This document shows, piece by piece, positions 37,047-49,000 of a stretch of DNA of 64,000 nucleotides. Each line of letters opens with the position of its first letter. The stretch's first letter is position 1. Location of the stretch: positions 423,584,305 to 423,648,304 of the forward strand of contig NC_073692.1 of assembly GCF_029784155.1 (NCBI RefSeq), in the 5' to 3' direction. The DNA comes from Uranotaenia lowii (lineage: Eukaryota; Arthropoda; Insecta; Diptera; Culicidae). A program made the translations under genes and the position numbers. The notes under the pieces are model-generated. The model had not been told where the DNA came from. It saw nothing but the letters and a program-made list of their open reading frames with translations, and did no database searches.

Positions 37047-38282
37047 GATAACATCTCATAAACAATCCAGTACACAAGTCTTATTCTATCTTTGTGAAAA
37101 GTAAGAAGAGCAGACTTATTTACTGAGTGCATTTGTTAAACCATTTTTATTTTTAAAATATTTTAGGTTTAATAGGAGACAACAGTTATGAACCATTTCA
37201 TTGTATGAGCCAGTATAAAAAAAATGCACACATGCTTCTGCTTTACAAGCCAACTTTCAATGAATAATATTAATTTAACATTGAGAGAAAAATAGTTCAT
37301 ATTTGCGTTTCTTTTCAAAAGTAAAAGTTTGATGTGGGAGAGATTATTTGGACTTTCTTTAGGTTAGTAAACTTTTAAATTTAGTCTTGATTCAAGCCTT
37401 AAGGTGGAATTTCCTCCATAACATTTAACGGAAAAGGTAACGAAGACTTTCGAAAAAATTAAAAAAAACCAAACAAACAAACAAACATCTTCAGACTGCT
37501 TTGTAGGTATCTTAAGCCTGATAATTGAACGAGACCAATCAAGTCACATATGAGTCACTGCGGTGCATTCATGGTAAGGCTACGTAATTAGAATAAATTT
37601 AGAATTCATTGAAAACGAATGATTTTTACAACGTATCGCTAAACTTCTTTCACTGTGTTCTCGACCTTAGACGTTAAGAGAAGAGCAGTAAGAGGAGTAA
37701 TTTTATAAAAACAAATCAATAACATTTAATCCAATTGCATTCCTTGCCTCTTGATAAGTTATTCATACTCGGTTCTGCAGAAAATCGTGCAAGCATTTAC
37801 GCAACTTCAACGTTTTTGCTTGAATCAATATGCATACTTGAACACGCAGTCCCATACAGCTCTTAAGCCCTCGCTAATAAATGCACCTCGTCAAGTAAGC
37901 AGCCTAGCTTATATTCGTTGATCTCGTGGAGATTTCTCAGCTCAGATACGGACCGGCCTCCTTCATCAGCAATTTCAGTAAAGGTCTAATTATGTTTTCA
38001 TAACGCTTCAACCGAAGAAGAAAATCACGATTGTGGGGGAAGCAAAAAAAATAAAACAGTCAGCCAGCCAGAGACATCATGACGAAAAAAGACTATCGAC
38101 TGCAGCAGCAGAAGTTCTCGGTATGGTTTAAGTTTTTTGCTCCATCGGGTGTCGACTGGCGATTGTTTGCTCACAGTGAGTCTGCTCCCACAAATCCAAT
38201 CGAACTCTACTGATCCACAAACTATTACCACGTCGATGCTCAGTTGAATCGAAGTTGTTGTTCTGCTCTTGTTTTTTTTACA
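37047..38282. other. Spacer before assembly gap, no gene recognised
   Basis: AT-rich with a CAAA microsatellite near 37470-37487. 37740-38280 is GC-richer and ends in the gap. A TCAGTT initiator-like word at 38240 is not backed by other core promoter elements. Confidence 0.4.
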
Positions 38283-38782
38283 NNNNNNNNNNNNNNNNNN
38301 NNNNNNNNNNNNNNNNNNNNNNNNNNNNNNNNNNNNNNNNNNNNNNNNNNNNNNNNNNNNNNNNNNNNNNNNNNNNNNNNNNNNNNNNNNNNNNNNNNNN
38401 NNNNNNNNNNNNNNNNNNNNNNNNNNNNNNNNNNNNNNNNNNNNNNNNNNNNNNNNNNNNNNNNNNNNNNNNNNNNNNNNNNNNNNNNNNNNNNNNNNNN
38501 NNNNNNNNNNNNNNNNNNNNNNNNNNNNNNNNNNNNNNNNNNNNNNNNNNNNNNNNNNNNNNNNNNNNNNNNNNNNNNNNNNNNNNNNNNNNNNNNNNNN
38601 NNNNNNNNNNNNNNNNNNNNNNNNNNNNNNNNNNNNNNNNNNNNNNNNNNNNNNNNNNNNNNNNNNNNNNNNNNNNNNNNNNNNNNNNNNNNNNNNNNNN
38701 NNNNNNNNNNNNNNNNNNNNNNNNNNNNNNNNNNNNNNNNNNNNNNNNNNNNNNNNNNNNNNNNNNNNNNNNNNNNNNNNNN
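38283..38782. other. Assembly gap (500 N)
   Basis: A run of exactly 500 N, a placeholder for unknown length. It cuts off the 5' part of the adjacent LINE. Confidence 0.99.
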
Positions 38783-39866
38783 TTATCAGAATGTTGGACC
38801 GACTTGGTTTTCCAACTTGGTCGCCCGTGTGGATCAAGTCGTATCTCACAAATCGCTGCGCTTTCACGAAAATAAATAGATCACGATCTAGTATATTCGA
38901 AACCCCGTCAGGAGTACCCCAAGGAAGCCACCTCGGACCGCTTCTTTTCATTACATTTGCAAATGATCTATGTGAGAAACTCCACTCCGAAAAGCTCCTC
39001 TATGCTGACGATCTGAAGCTTTTTAGGAGGATTCATAGTAGTATAGATTGTATGGCATTGCAAGCTGACATCGCTAGGCTTGAAAGCTGGTGCCGCTTGA
39101 ACGGGATGCAGGCTGATGCAAAAAAAAATGCAAGCTAGTCAATTTACTCGCTCATGAAACATAGTCTATTTGGACTACCGCCTATCTGAAAGTTATCTGG
39201 AAAACGTGAAGTCCATATTAGATCTCAGAGTGTAGATTGATAACAGGCTCACATTGCAAAATTCTGCATTAGGATTTCTGCGTCGAAATACCGAGTATTT
39301 TGACGACATCTATACGTTGAAAGCTGTTTACTGCGCATCAATACGAAGCATTATGGAATACGCTGCCCAGATATGGGCTTCTTTTCAGAGTACACAGAGT
39401 TACTGCCTTGAACGAGTTTATAGTAGTTTTATAAGGTATGCTTTACGACGTCTTCTCTGGACTAAACCGCTTCGTCTTCCGTCTTACGAACAAAGATGTG
39501 CCCTTGTAAATCTGGCCACGCTTGAAAAAACGTCATACCGAACTTCAGCAAACTTTTATTTTTGACACCCTGACTCATCGTGTGAACTCCTCTTACATAC
39601 TCCAGAGTGTCAATTTATACGTATCCACTAGGACACTACGACAACGCCAGTTTCTCTGGAACCTTACCACCGTACTGTGTATGGTCTAAACCACCCAATC
39701 GACAAATGTTGTGAACGTTTCAATAGAGTGTACCATCTGTTTGATTTCAATGTGTGTAAACGTAAATTTAAACTAAACATCAGTAGAATTATCAAGTTTT
39801 TAAGAAATTTGTCTGTATGGTAGTTCCTTATCCAAAGACCGAGCAAGAAATAAATAAATCAATGAA
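38783..39866 (+). pseudogene. Jockey-like non-LTR retrotransposon, 3' part of ORF2 (reverse transcriptase), degenerate
   Basis: Emerging from the gap, frame 38785-39138 reads MLDRLGFPTWSPVWIKSYL, then SGVPQGSHLGPLLF (38908 on), NDLCEKL and LLYADDLKLFRRI, with the YADD catalytic box at 39001-39012. These are reverse transcriptase palm and fingers motifs. An A-run causes a frameshift at about 39130. Later frames give YLENVKSILDLRV, a stop and IDNRLTL, then from 39260 LGFLRRNTEYFDDIYTLK and RSIMEYAAQIWA, and finally RTVYGLNHPIDKCCERFNRV and LFDFNVCKRKF to a stop near 39824. This is the usual C-terminal layout of Jockey-type ORF2 proteins. It ends in an AAATAAATAAATC tail near 39866. Several frameshifts and stops make it dead. 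The AP endonuclease half would lie in or before the gap. Confidence 0.88.
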
Positions 39867-42800
39867 TATAGAGTTCATCACTCAATTTTGAGAGTCTGTA
39901 AAATCAGGGCACTTTGAACAAAAGTCTGGCCAAAATCTGTGTCTGACCAATATCTGGACGAAGGGTCAAAAGTCTGTGTTTAACAGACAAATTTGGCACC
40001 TGGTAACCCAGTGATATAGAAAGATAGCAAAGTAGGAGTAGGAAAACGGAAGATAGTTAAGTAGAAGGAATTAGGAGGAGTGACTTTTTTGAGAAAAAGG
40101 TGTGTAAGCTAGGCCAATTTGGTTCTGCAAATTTGTTATTAAAATTTTACAAGAAATCGTCGAAATTTATTTATTTCCATTCAAAGTGCACCGGTTGAAG
40201 TTGACAGTTCAACAAATCGTATTACCTCAGAGGATTTCAGAAATTCCGGATAGTAGGGTAAGCGAATCATATCAGCTTCCGAGTGTGTTGTATTGAAATC
40301 CATCTTTTGAATTATATGTTAGGGAATAGAATCATAGGGATAGAAATCACCCTAACAATGAAGAAATGACCCTACAATAATTCCACCTTAAAAGCGTCAA
40401 TAAGTTATCGACTTATGAGAATTGGCGTTTGTTTTCCGTAGCGTCAACAATTAGTTTGAGTAAAATTTAGATTTTTTTTTATTCCGAACACCATTTCTTA
40501 AAGGCAAAGAGGCTTTCCTGAATACAAAAAAAAAACAAACTTTTAATTGGAGGCCACCGATGCCAAACCGCAACAAATTGCAAAACATCTGAACAATGCT
40601 CGCTCGCTTCAAAATGGCAAAGGCAAACCGGGTATGAGGGCCTAAAAGACGTTGCAACTTGCAGCTAGGTTAAAACCTGTTAATCTTCTTCGGGTCTCAA
40701 CTTGTGGATCATCAAAACCGGTTCTAGATGGTTGATCGAAGGAAGGGAGCCAGAAAAAAAGAAACAAGAAATTGGAATGTAACGGCCTAGATAGTAAGGG
40801 GCTAGTTTAGAACTTAGCAACGTATTGTGTCGTCAGGTGAATCGTGACGTTGATGCTTAGGATGATCATGACGAGGAAGAATCTTCGATAACCTCTCTCG
40901 ATTTAAAGGTGTCATGGATTTACCGTTGGAAGAGAGGTAAAATGCTAACGGTTTACATCTTACGATATGAGAGTTGAACTGTGTTAAAAGTCAAGCCCAG
41001 ATTTGAAATTTTTAATGCTTTCATAATCGTGTGCAAACGGTTTAAGAAAGCTTTCTCGATCAGTTCGTCATAAACGGTTGACAAGATCATGCAAACGAGC
41101 AGACCCGGATTGTGATCAGCAAGACACGTTTAGGACCTGGCGAGGTTGTTGACCAAACGACGACAGACACAGTAAACGGCAATCGGAAACGGTCGATGAA
41201 TGTAATCAAATCTCGTTCCACCAGCTTTAGTAGCCTTCGTTGGGTTGGTTGATCGGTTGCGTCTTGGGTAGAAATTGTTCAACTTTGATTGGAAATATTG
41301 ATTAGATAACCAACTTTCCGAACAAATGAGATGCCTTTGCGAATTTTAACTGCTGCCATTACTATACTTTGATTCGATATTATGAAAATTCATCATAGAG
41401 GCTTGGGGGCAGCAGGTTTCATCATTCAACCCAAAAACTTTATTCAGAAGAATATTATTCCGCAGATAATTCAATCAAAACAACGACAAGCTATGAAGGC
41501 AACACGTAAAGATTTATCACAATAAGGTGTTACTCGAGAGAAGTAATAACCCGATAGCTAAGCCACCAGGATTTCCAGTCCAAGATGCCAGTCAGAGAGT
41601 CTCTTAAGCGCAAACTTTTACTCACTTCTTCTCGAGATGTACACATCTAAGCTCGTAAATTTGCTCCCAGTCCGACAAATAACGACTTTATAGGTTAACA
41701 ACTTATGGCCCCAACGAAGAAACGAACAAAAACAACCCGGGCAAGTAAGCAAGCGATAACAACTTTTCGGAATTTACATTGGGAGACTAACCCCCCTGAA
41801 GAACTTAATTCCTCTTGTTGCTCACTTCTTGCCAGTGATGGTGTAGAGACAAGAACAAAACTTTCGAGCTCTTCTACCGGTGGCCAGGACTGTTTTTCTG
41901 ATTTTCCAACAATATGGGGCGCAACCTAAATGGTTGCTTCTAGAGGACGAACTCGAGGCTAGAAAAGACCCGAACTGAATCGAGGAAGCAAAATCTTCTC
42001 ATGAAAGGTAACTTCCACTTTACAACACAAAACCTCTAGGCTGACCCTTCTTGACTCGCTTTACAGGAGGCGGTTCAATTTCCAAAAATGCAATTTAAGC
42101 TTGATCCTCTCGGGGAAAATGGCATTTAGAATGGCAAAACTATGTTGTTGCTCCTTTGCGGCCGGTTTTTATAGTTTTTGTGTTGGTGTTTTAGAGCTTT
42201 CCCCTGAGATAAGGCTTGCTAGAATGATTCATTTAAGCTTTTAAGATCTAGATTTCAAGATTAGTCTTAAGGTAAATTTATAATTTTAGACTTCAAAATT
42301 CAACATGTGAAAAGACATTTTTATTAATTTTAATTGATCAAGTAGAAATAGTGGAATATTCTAAATAAACATTTTGTAGAGTGCTAGACACCATCAAAAA
42401 AGCCTGAAAATGGTGGCTCCATGTTGAAACTTCACTACTCTACCAACAACTATCCATGTCGAGTTGTATCCATTCTGATTTATGACAGTCGACGATTTGT
42501 TTCTAAACACTAAAACCAAGTGGAGTAAACGAATTTTCTCTCTGGGCCCCCGTGGGGTCCCAAAACTTAGGACCTCGGTGAGCATGCACCTTTTATGAAA
42601 CTCGGAACCTACCTATGTATCTAGTCAGCAGTTGAATCGTTGAAATGATTTTGACGCTATAAATAAACCGAATGGGCAATAAAAAAGAAAAATATGCTGC
42701 CGCTCTGTTGATTGAACGATGATATGCTATAAACAATGAGAAGTTCTTTCGAACAGAAAAACATGACATCGTCAATGTTAAAGTTGATTAAAAAAATGAG

Positions 42801-42935
42801 TTAAAATTTTAAGCATAAAACTAAAATTTAAAAACAGTTGAATAAAAATTCAACTTTATTATTTTGTAGTTTTTTTTTAAAAAAGATGATTTGCTAAATA
42901 ATTTATAGCATATCGTAATAATGAAGAAAAAGTTT
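39867..42935. other. Gene-free stretch
   Basis: 39895-40015 contains CAGGGCACTTTGAAC, GTCTGGCCAAAATCTG and CTGGTAACCCAG words, another decayed copy of the GCCCGG/CTGG-type dispersed repeat. 40550-42150 is GC-richer, with short ORFs in both directions and no recognisable protein. It may be non-coding DNA conserved near a gene outside the window. Confidence 0.4.
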
Positions 42936-43440
42936 AAATTGTCAAAATTGTCAAAATTGTCAAAATTGTCAAAATTGTCAAAATTGTCAAAATTGTCAAA
43001 ATTGTCAAAATTGTCAAAATTGTCAAAATTGTCAAAATTGTCAAAATTGTCAAAATTGTCAAAATTGTCAAAATTGTCAAAATTGTCAAAATTGTCAAAA
43101 TTGTCAAAATTGTCAAAATTGTCAAAATTGTCAAAATTGTCAAAATTGTCAAAATTGTCAAAATTGTCAAAATTGTCAAAATTGTCAAAATTGTCAAAAT
43201 TGTCAAAATTGTTGAAACTGTCGAAATTATCCAAATTGTCAAAATTGTCAAAATTTGCAAAATTGTCAAAATCATCGAAATTGTCAAAATTGTCAAAATT
43301 GTCAAAATTGTCAAAATTGTCAAAATTGTCAAAATTGTCAAAATTGTCAAAATTGTCAAAATTGTCAAAATTGTCAAAATTATAAAAATTGTAAAAATTT
43401 TCGAAATTGTCAAAATTGTCAAAATTGTCAAAAATTCTGA
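42936..43440. repeat. 9-bp tandem array (TGTCAAAAT)n
   Basis: About 55 copies of TGTCAAAAT (minus ATTTTGACA). A short degenerate zone at 43210-43280 carries GTTGAAACTGTCGAAATTAT, TTTGCAAAA and ATCATCGAAA variants, and the right edge decays into TATAAAAATTGTAAAAATT. The unit is three codons long, so KLS, DNF, TIL and QNC repeats stay open. It is distinct from the 4.4-kb and 45.8-kb arrays but shares their TGTCA pentamer and 9-bp period. Confidence 0.97.
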
Positions 43441-45759
43441 AAATTTGACAAAAATGTTTAGAAGCCGTCAAAATCTATCAAAAATAGTAAAAAAAAAATC
43501 AAAATTCTACTGTTAAAGTGTATTTTTGCTTGAAATTTCTCATACTTGTTTGTTTTAGTGGAATTTAGGATTAACTTCCCAAACATGCACCAGAAAGCAA
43601 AATACATTAATTGATAGATGATTTATTAGTTCCATTATTAAACAATCTTAATTTCGGGTCGTACGTCGGAACGTCTGAGCAATTCTCCCGATATGACCGC
43701 AGAATTTGAAACCGCGACATCGAAAGCTTATCCCCTGGAACGGAACGGGTTGAGAAAGTGGAAATCGGTTTAGCATTATCAGCTTCTTATCGATTAGGTT
43801 CGAGGTACCTACCCATACCGGTTGGTTGAGTTCAGTTGAGAGTAGCAAGGGCAAGTAAACGATATTTCCAATCACGAAACCCACCTCGGAGAGCAAGAGC
43901 CTGTTGGGCAAAACGGTTCTGCGGTTTCGCGGTCCAGATCTTGCGACATTCCTGCGGTCAGCCAATTCTACTGAGAGAGGTAGTAGGTACTGTTGAGGAA
44001 AGACTGAGGTACATTCTGAAATGTCTAAAGCAGTACACACCCTCTCATTCAAGCGTGTGGCGGTTTTGTGAATGGACCATCGCTAGACCCGCAAGTTGAT
44101 AAAATTTGCTACTAGGTCAGGCCAGAGCGAAAATGCTCGATTGGAAATTCAGTCAGGCGAAACTGGCCGGCCGAAAACCACCCGCGAATATTGGATTTCT
44201 CTAAATCATCGACCAAAAAGACCGGTTTCACTGCTTTTTCGACGTAGGAACATTTCTGGGAGAAATCATCCGCACAAATTTCGATACCTTTTCGGTAGGG
44301 TTTTGTCACTGACTTGTGACGATTTATTCCTTTTGCGAGGTCTGGCGCTTAGAAGTGAAGTAAATCCCACACAACAGAAAACGAGCTCTATTTCGTCAGC
44401 ACATTTAGTGTTTACTCAATTGGCACAGATTGTGTAACATTTGTTTTAGCATTTCTGGGGACAGTCGTCGGTTTCGAAGCTCTTCGATTCAGATTCGAGG
44501 GCGTTTCCGCAGAAGACCTTGCCTCGAAGCTGATGGAAGAACATCAACGATGTTCCGGTTGACTGGATATGTGGGAAACTGTGAGGTGTGTTGTGCTTTA
44601 AGATGAAAATTTCCTCTGCTTTGAATACGTGAGATTGAAGTTATTCTGATTGAATTGCGAAATCGAAGTCTTTCGATCGAAGCTTCGAATTATTCTCTGT
44701 TTATAAAACACGAACCAAAAAAACACAATCAACGATGGCAACACTCATTCAAAGATGCTTCAATATGCAACATAAACACTTCTAAGTCACAGCATAAACA
44801 TGAACGTGTGAACAACATTGAGCAAAAAAAAGGCAAAAAAGAGTCATACAATGTTGTGGCATACATTCATGAAATGAGACATTTTGTTGCTCAAAATATA
44901 ACCATCGTCATCAGCACTGACAGAGTCGACTGTCGAAAAGAATCTGGCTGAATTTCAAAAAGAACAAACAAAAGTCGTGGCTTATCTTTTTTCGGGATTC
45001 TATTGCTCTATTTCGGTTGAAAAGATGTGTGAAAAATTCTTCAAAGGACTAAGGGAGCCTGGGAAAAAAAAATCACATCTAGGACTAAAGTCCCCATTCT
45101 AGGGACCTAGAAGCTCGCTATTTCTATCTATCAGACTCTATGCGAAGACGTTTCGATGACGTGAAAATAGATTAAACAAATAAAAACATTGTTTATACGA
45201 TTTTCGTTGCCCCGAATGGGTTTGGCGAAGATGATACTGAAACCTCCATACATGTATGATGGCGAAAATGCTTTTTGGCCTTGGTTTTACCGAATAAGTA
45301 AACCTGAAGACAGAATTCAAGACAAAAAAAAAGGCAAGCAAAACACACTCTTTGTGTCCTTTTTGCCGGAACATAAAGTACGGAGATAAAATCCTTCTCG
45401 GATGCGAGAGATATTATCGGTACTCGATAGGAGATAATCGTAAAATAGCGAAATAGATATGGGGCAGGGATGTCAGATTGTAGAGAAAAGTAACAATCCA
45501 GTGATTGAAAAAGAAAGAAGGATGTGAAAATATGATTATTCTTAATTGTAAATTATGAAAGTTTTCAAAAATGCTTTGAATAAATGGAAAGAACAGGGTA
45601 CCGATAAAAAAATTTCAAAAGATGCCATTTTAAGTTGTGAATCTACTTTAAAAAAAAAAAAAATTCAAAAATGAGTTTATGAATAGCGGTAAGTAATAAA
45701 TGATGGATTAATATTTATTAAAAATTCGTATAGCCATTTTTCTATTTTTTTTTTTTGAT
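43441..45759. other. Gene-free stretch with a GC-rich island
   Basis: 43640-44560 is GC-richer, and the longest frame is a 134-codon minus-strand ORF at 43648-44052 overlapping an 87-codon plus-strand ORF. Neither has a domain, signal peptide or family resemblance I recognise. I treat both as chance ORFs. The rest is AT-rich. Confidence 0.45.
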
Positions 45760-46095
45760 ATTTTTGTCATTTTTGTCATTTTTGTCATTTTTGTCATTTT
45801 TGTCATTTTTGTCATTTTTGTCATTTTTGTCATTTTTGTCATTTTTGTCATTTTTGTCATTTTTGTCATTTTTGTCATTTTTGTCATTTTTGTCATTTTT
45901 GTCATTTTTGTCATTTTTGTCATTTTTGTCATTTTTGTCATTTTTGTCATTTTTGTCATTTTGTCATTTTTGTCATTTTTGTCATTTTTGTCATTTTTGT
46001 CATTTTTGTCATTTTTGTCATTTTTGTCATTTTTGTCATTTTTGTCATTTTTGTCATTTTTGTCATTTTTGTCATTTTTGTCATTTTTGTCATTT
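45760..46095. repeat. 9-bp tandem array (TTTTTGTCA)n, second locus
   Basis: About 37 copies of the same unit as the array at 4374-9557, with one 8-bp unit near 45955 that shifts frame. Preceded by a T-rich tract (45741-45756). Its presence 36 kb from the large array shows that the same satellite is seeded at more than one site. Confidence 0.97.
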
Positions 46096-49000
46096 GTAAA
46101 CTCTAGCTGGAGTGTATTATCCTATGCCTAAATGTGGCTTATTTCACTTCTTAGAGAACGAAATAAAAAAAAAAATGACGCTGGTTTCTTTTTCATAGGT
46201 TCTTTTTTCTCAGATTTTAAATTATTTGATGAACGAAATTCCATCTAAAAATGATTTTTTAATAAGTTCGCCAAGATTTTATTTTTTCAAACCCCTTTAA
46301 TGTTTACGGAAACAAGTGGTTTCAAAAATATTGCAAAACTTACTTTTTGTTGAAATTTTCAATTTGTAGATTTTACATACCTGTGGAATAAAAATAAAAG
46401 TAAATGATTAATAAGACAATCATGAATTTATTTTTGAAGATAGTATTGGAAATCATCTAGAAAAAGTTATAAACAGTTTAAGAGATTGTTTTATTATTGT
46501 CCATTGTTAACATTGTTATTCTTAAAAATATCCTAAATATTCTTTCAATTATTAAAAATTAAACTCTAGCTATGTTGAAGTTCTAGTAAGGAATTTTTTC
46601 CTTTAAAACTAGCAACCATAACATAGCCTAAGGCACGATTTCAGCGCCAAAAAAGGAATAAAAAGTATCTTGCCGTATTACCGAAACACCGAAGCACGTG
46701 TCCATAAAAGTCCTTTCACGGGGAAGGTGAACGGCAACTCATGTAAGTATAGGTTGGTAGGTACTTTTTTGGAGGTGAGAAACCCATCACGTGAACTCTC
46801 TAGATGGGTAAGGGGGGATGATTTGAGCCACCCGAGATAGGCACTGAAACGCGCGAACCATCCCAAGGAATGCAATGAAAAACACAAATATGACTTACTC
46901 TCAAGAGATGTTTTTGCTTTCGTACTACACGGTTGGACATTTTTTGACAGCACCAACAACAACAACAACAACAATAACAAACGAATGTCAGACGTATGAT
47001 CTTGCGTTCGGTCGTAATATTCGCGACCAAATGGCACGTTTGTCTTGCTTTTATGTTTTACGGTATTTTTTTCCTTCAGCGCAGTTTTCGATCTACTATG
47101 GCTTGACTTTTGTAGGAAGACCACTAGTGGGAAAAAAACCCTAAGAAGTAAGATAAAATAGGACAACGGACATCAAATCGTACCACCAAGCTAGTGCCCC
47201 AGTCAGCTGTGAGGCAGCAACTTTGGATTGCTTAATAAATTTTACGTTTATCACTGATTATTGCAATTACTTTGTGCGTCTACCTTATTGTGCGATTTTA
47301 TGAGGGTTTCGTGACTGCTTTCGTGGCCAGTAATTTGTGCCCATACTTCCATGGATTTTTGATCGATGCACGCTGAAATGGACCTACAGATGGTTTTTTT
47401 TCTCTTCATCTAAAATAAACCTAACTTTGAGAAAATACTTCTGATTGCTTCTTCATAACACGGAGTCCAAAACATAGTCAGTCACGTAACAAATGCGACA
47501 ATCATTTAACAGTGTTCCCAGGATATGAGTGTATATTACTTTCAAATGAGGGATGTAAAGTGGTCAAATATGGTCGTAAAGGCGAGCGAATAAAAACAGT
47601 TCACAGATATTGTTTCTCGCTCTGGCTCATAAAAATTCTTCGAAAGTGCGGTGATTTGTGGAGCAAATTTGAATCTGCTAAATGTCTCTATTACATTGCA
47701 TTGAATGGATAACAACTGTGTTATATATTTTGATTGGAAATTGAACGGAACAATTACCAGGAAATGATTGAAAAATTTTATTCATGGTTTTCCAGGATTT
47801 AAAGTTAATGTAAATTAATTATCTCATTCGGTCAAACATAGAGTTAAGGAACATTTAAGCATTCTTTGAAAAGAATCAGAAGAAGCACAAATGTATGTAT
47901 GTATGTATATCTACCACCCAGATAGCAAGGCGCAGCCAGTAGCAGCGAGCAACTTTTTCCTTATAACTTGTTCAAGATTCACAGACTAAATGAACCAATA
48001 TGCCTTTGAATGGACTGTTCCAAAGGATAAGAAGTGCAAGCAGAGGCACTTGAACTTCTAGTTAGGGATAGGATTTAATTTTCTCCATCGAAAGAACATA
48101 TTGAAATCAAAAAATCTTTGATTCGAGCCGTCACAATGAAGAGCGCTCCACTGGGTGTGGAGATGAGCCCGTCTTCAATCCACGATTCCATAAATAGAGG
48201 TAGCCCAATGCTCTCCTCAAAAAACCGCTTCAATCAGATGCCCGGATGGCTCCCCCAAACCCCAATTATATGAAAATGTACAGATTAAAAATTGATTATG
48301 CATAGTTATGATAAATTACCTGGTAATAGATCTGAAAAAAACTTTTTGATTAATTCGATTTATAAATTATGAAAGTTAAAAGCAATCTTCCACTTTGCAT
48401 GCGCTTCAATAAATTAAAGAAGCACAAATATGCAAAAAAAGATATTTTTTCCTAGTTCTTATGAAACATTTAAGAGAAGTTAGTTTTTTATTAGAATTTG
48501 AATACCGCAATTTGGGGTAAGATTGATCAATTTTTTCCATATTTTTCGATTTCTGTTTCTGTTATGGGGAATGCGGCATGTTTCATATTTAAAAAAACCA
48601 GAACTGGACTCCTTTGATCATAAAACATGGTTGCAGAAAATTATTGGACTACATTAAATTTTATTTGAAAATCAAGTTCGTCTTTTTTAAAAGTTGATGC
48701 TTTGGGGTAATATTTATCAATTCGGAAATTCAAATGATTTAAAATTTATAATAAAACTCTACAAAACTGAACACAACACTTCTGGTAGCACAAAGATGCT
48801 AAACTTGTAACTTTTGGTCCAGTGAATTCTTAGATTTTAAGATTTCTTCGCGGTCTAAAAAAAAAACAACATCGCGGCCTTAAAGTCTTTGGGCCAACAA
48901 CAAATAAAATCTAAAGATGGACAATGATGCTGCATTAATGAGGGGCTAAATTTTACAACATAACTTGTAAAATCTAACTTCAAAAAAAAAATAACTCGCA

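Noticed and set aside
38230..38270. Core promoter with TCAGTT initiator
   Set aside because: No TATA, no DPE at the expected distance, and the sequence runs into a gap.
42821..43471. 216-codon minus-strand ORF and 154-codon plus-strand ORF
   Set aside because: Both are the TGTCAAAAT array read in frame (DNF/KLS repeats).
43648..44052. 134-codon minus-strand ORF in a GC-rich island
   Set aside because: No recognisable domain, overlapping ORF on the other strand, no splice or promoter evidence.
46678..47166. 162-codon minus-strand ORF with a poly-Leu stretch
   Set aside because: The Leu run is a CAA/TTG microsatellite and the flanks resemble no protein family.
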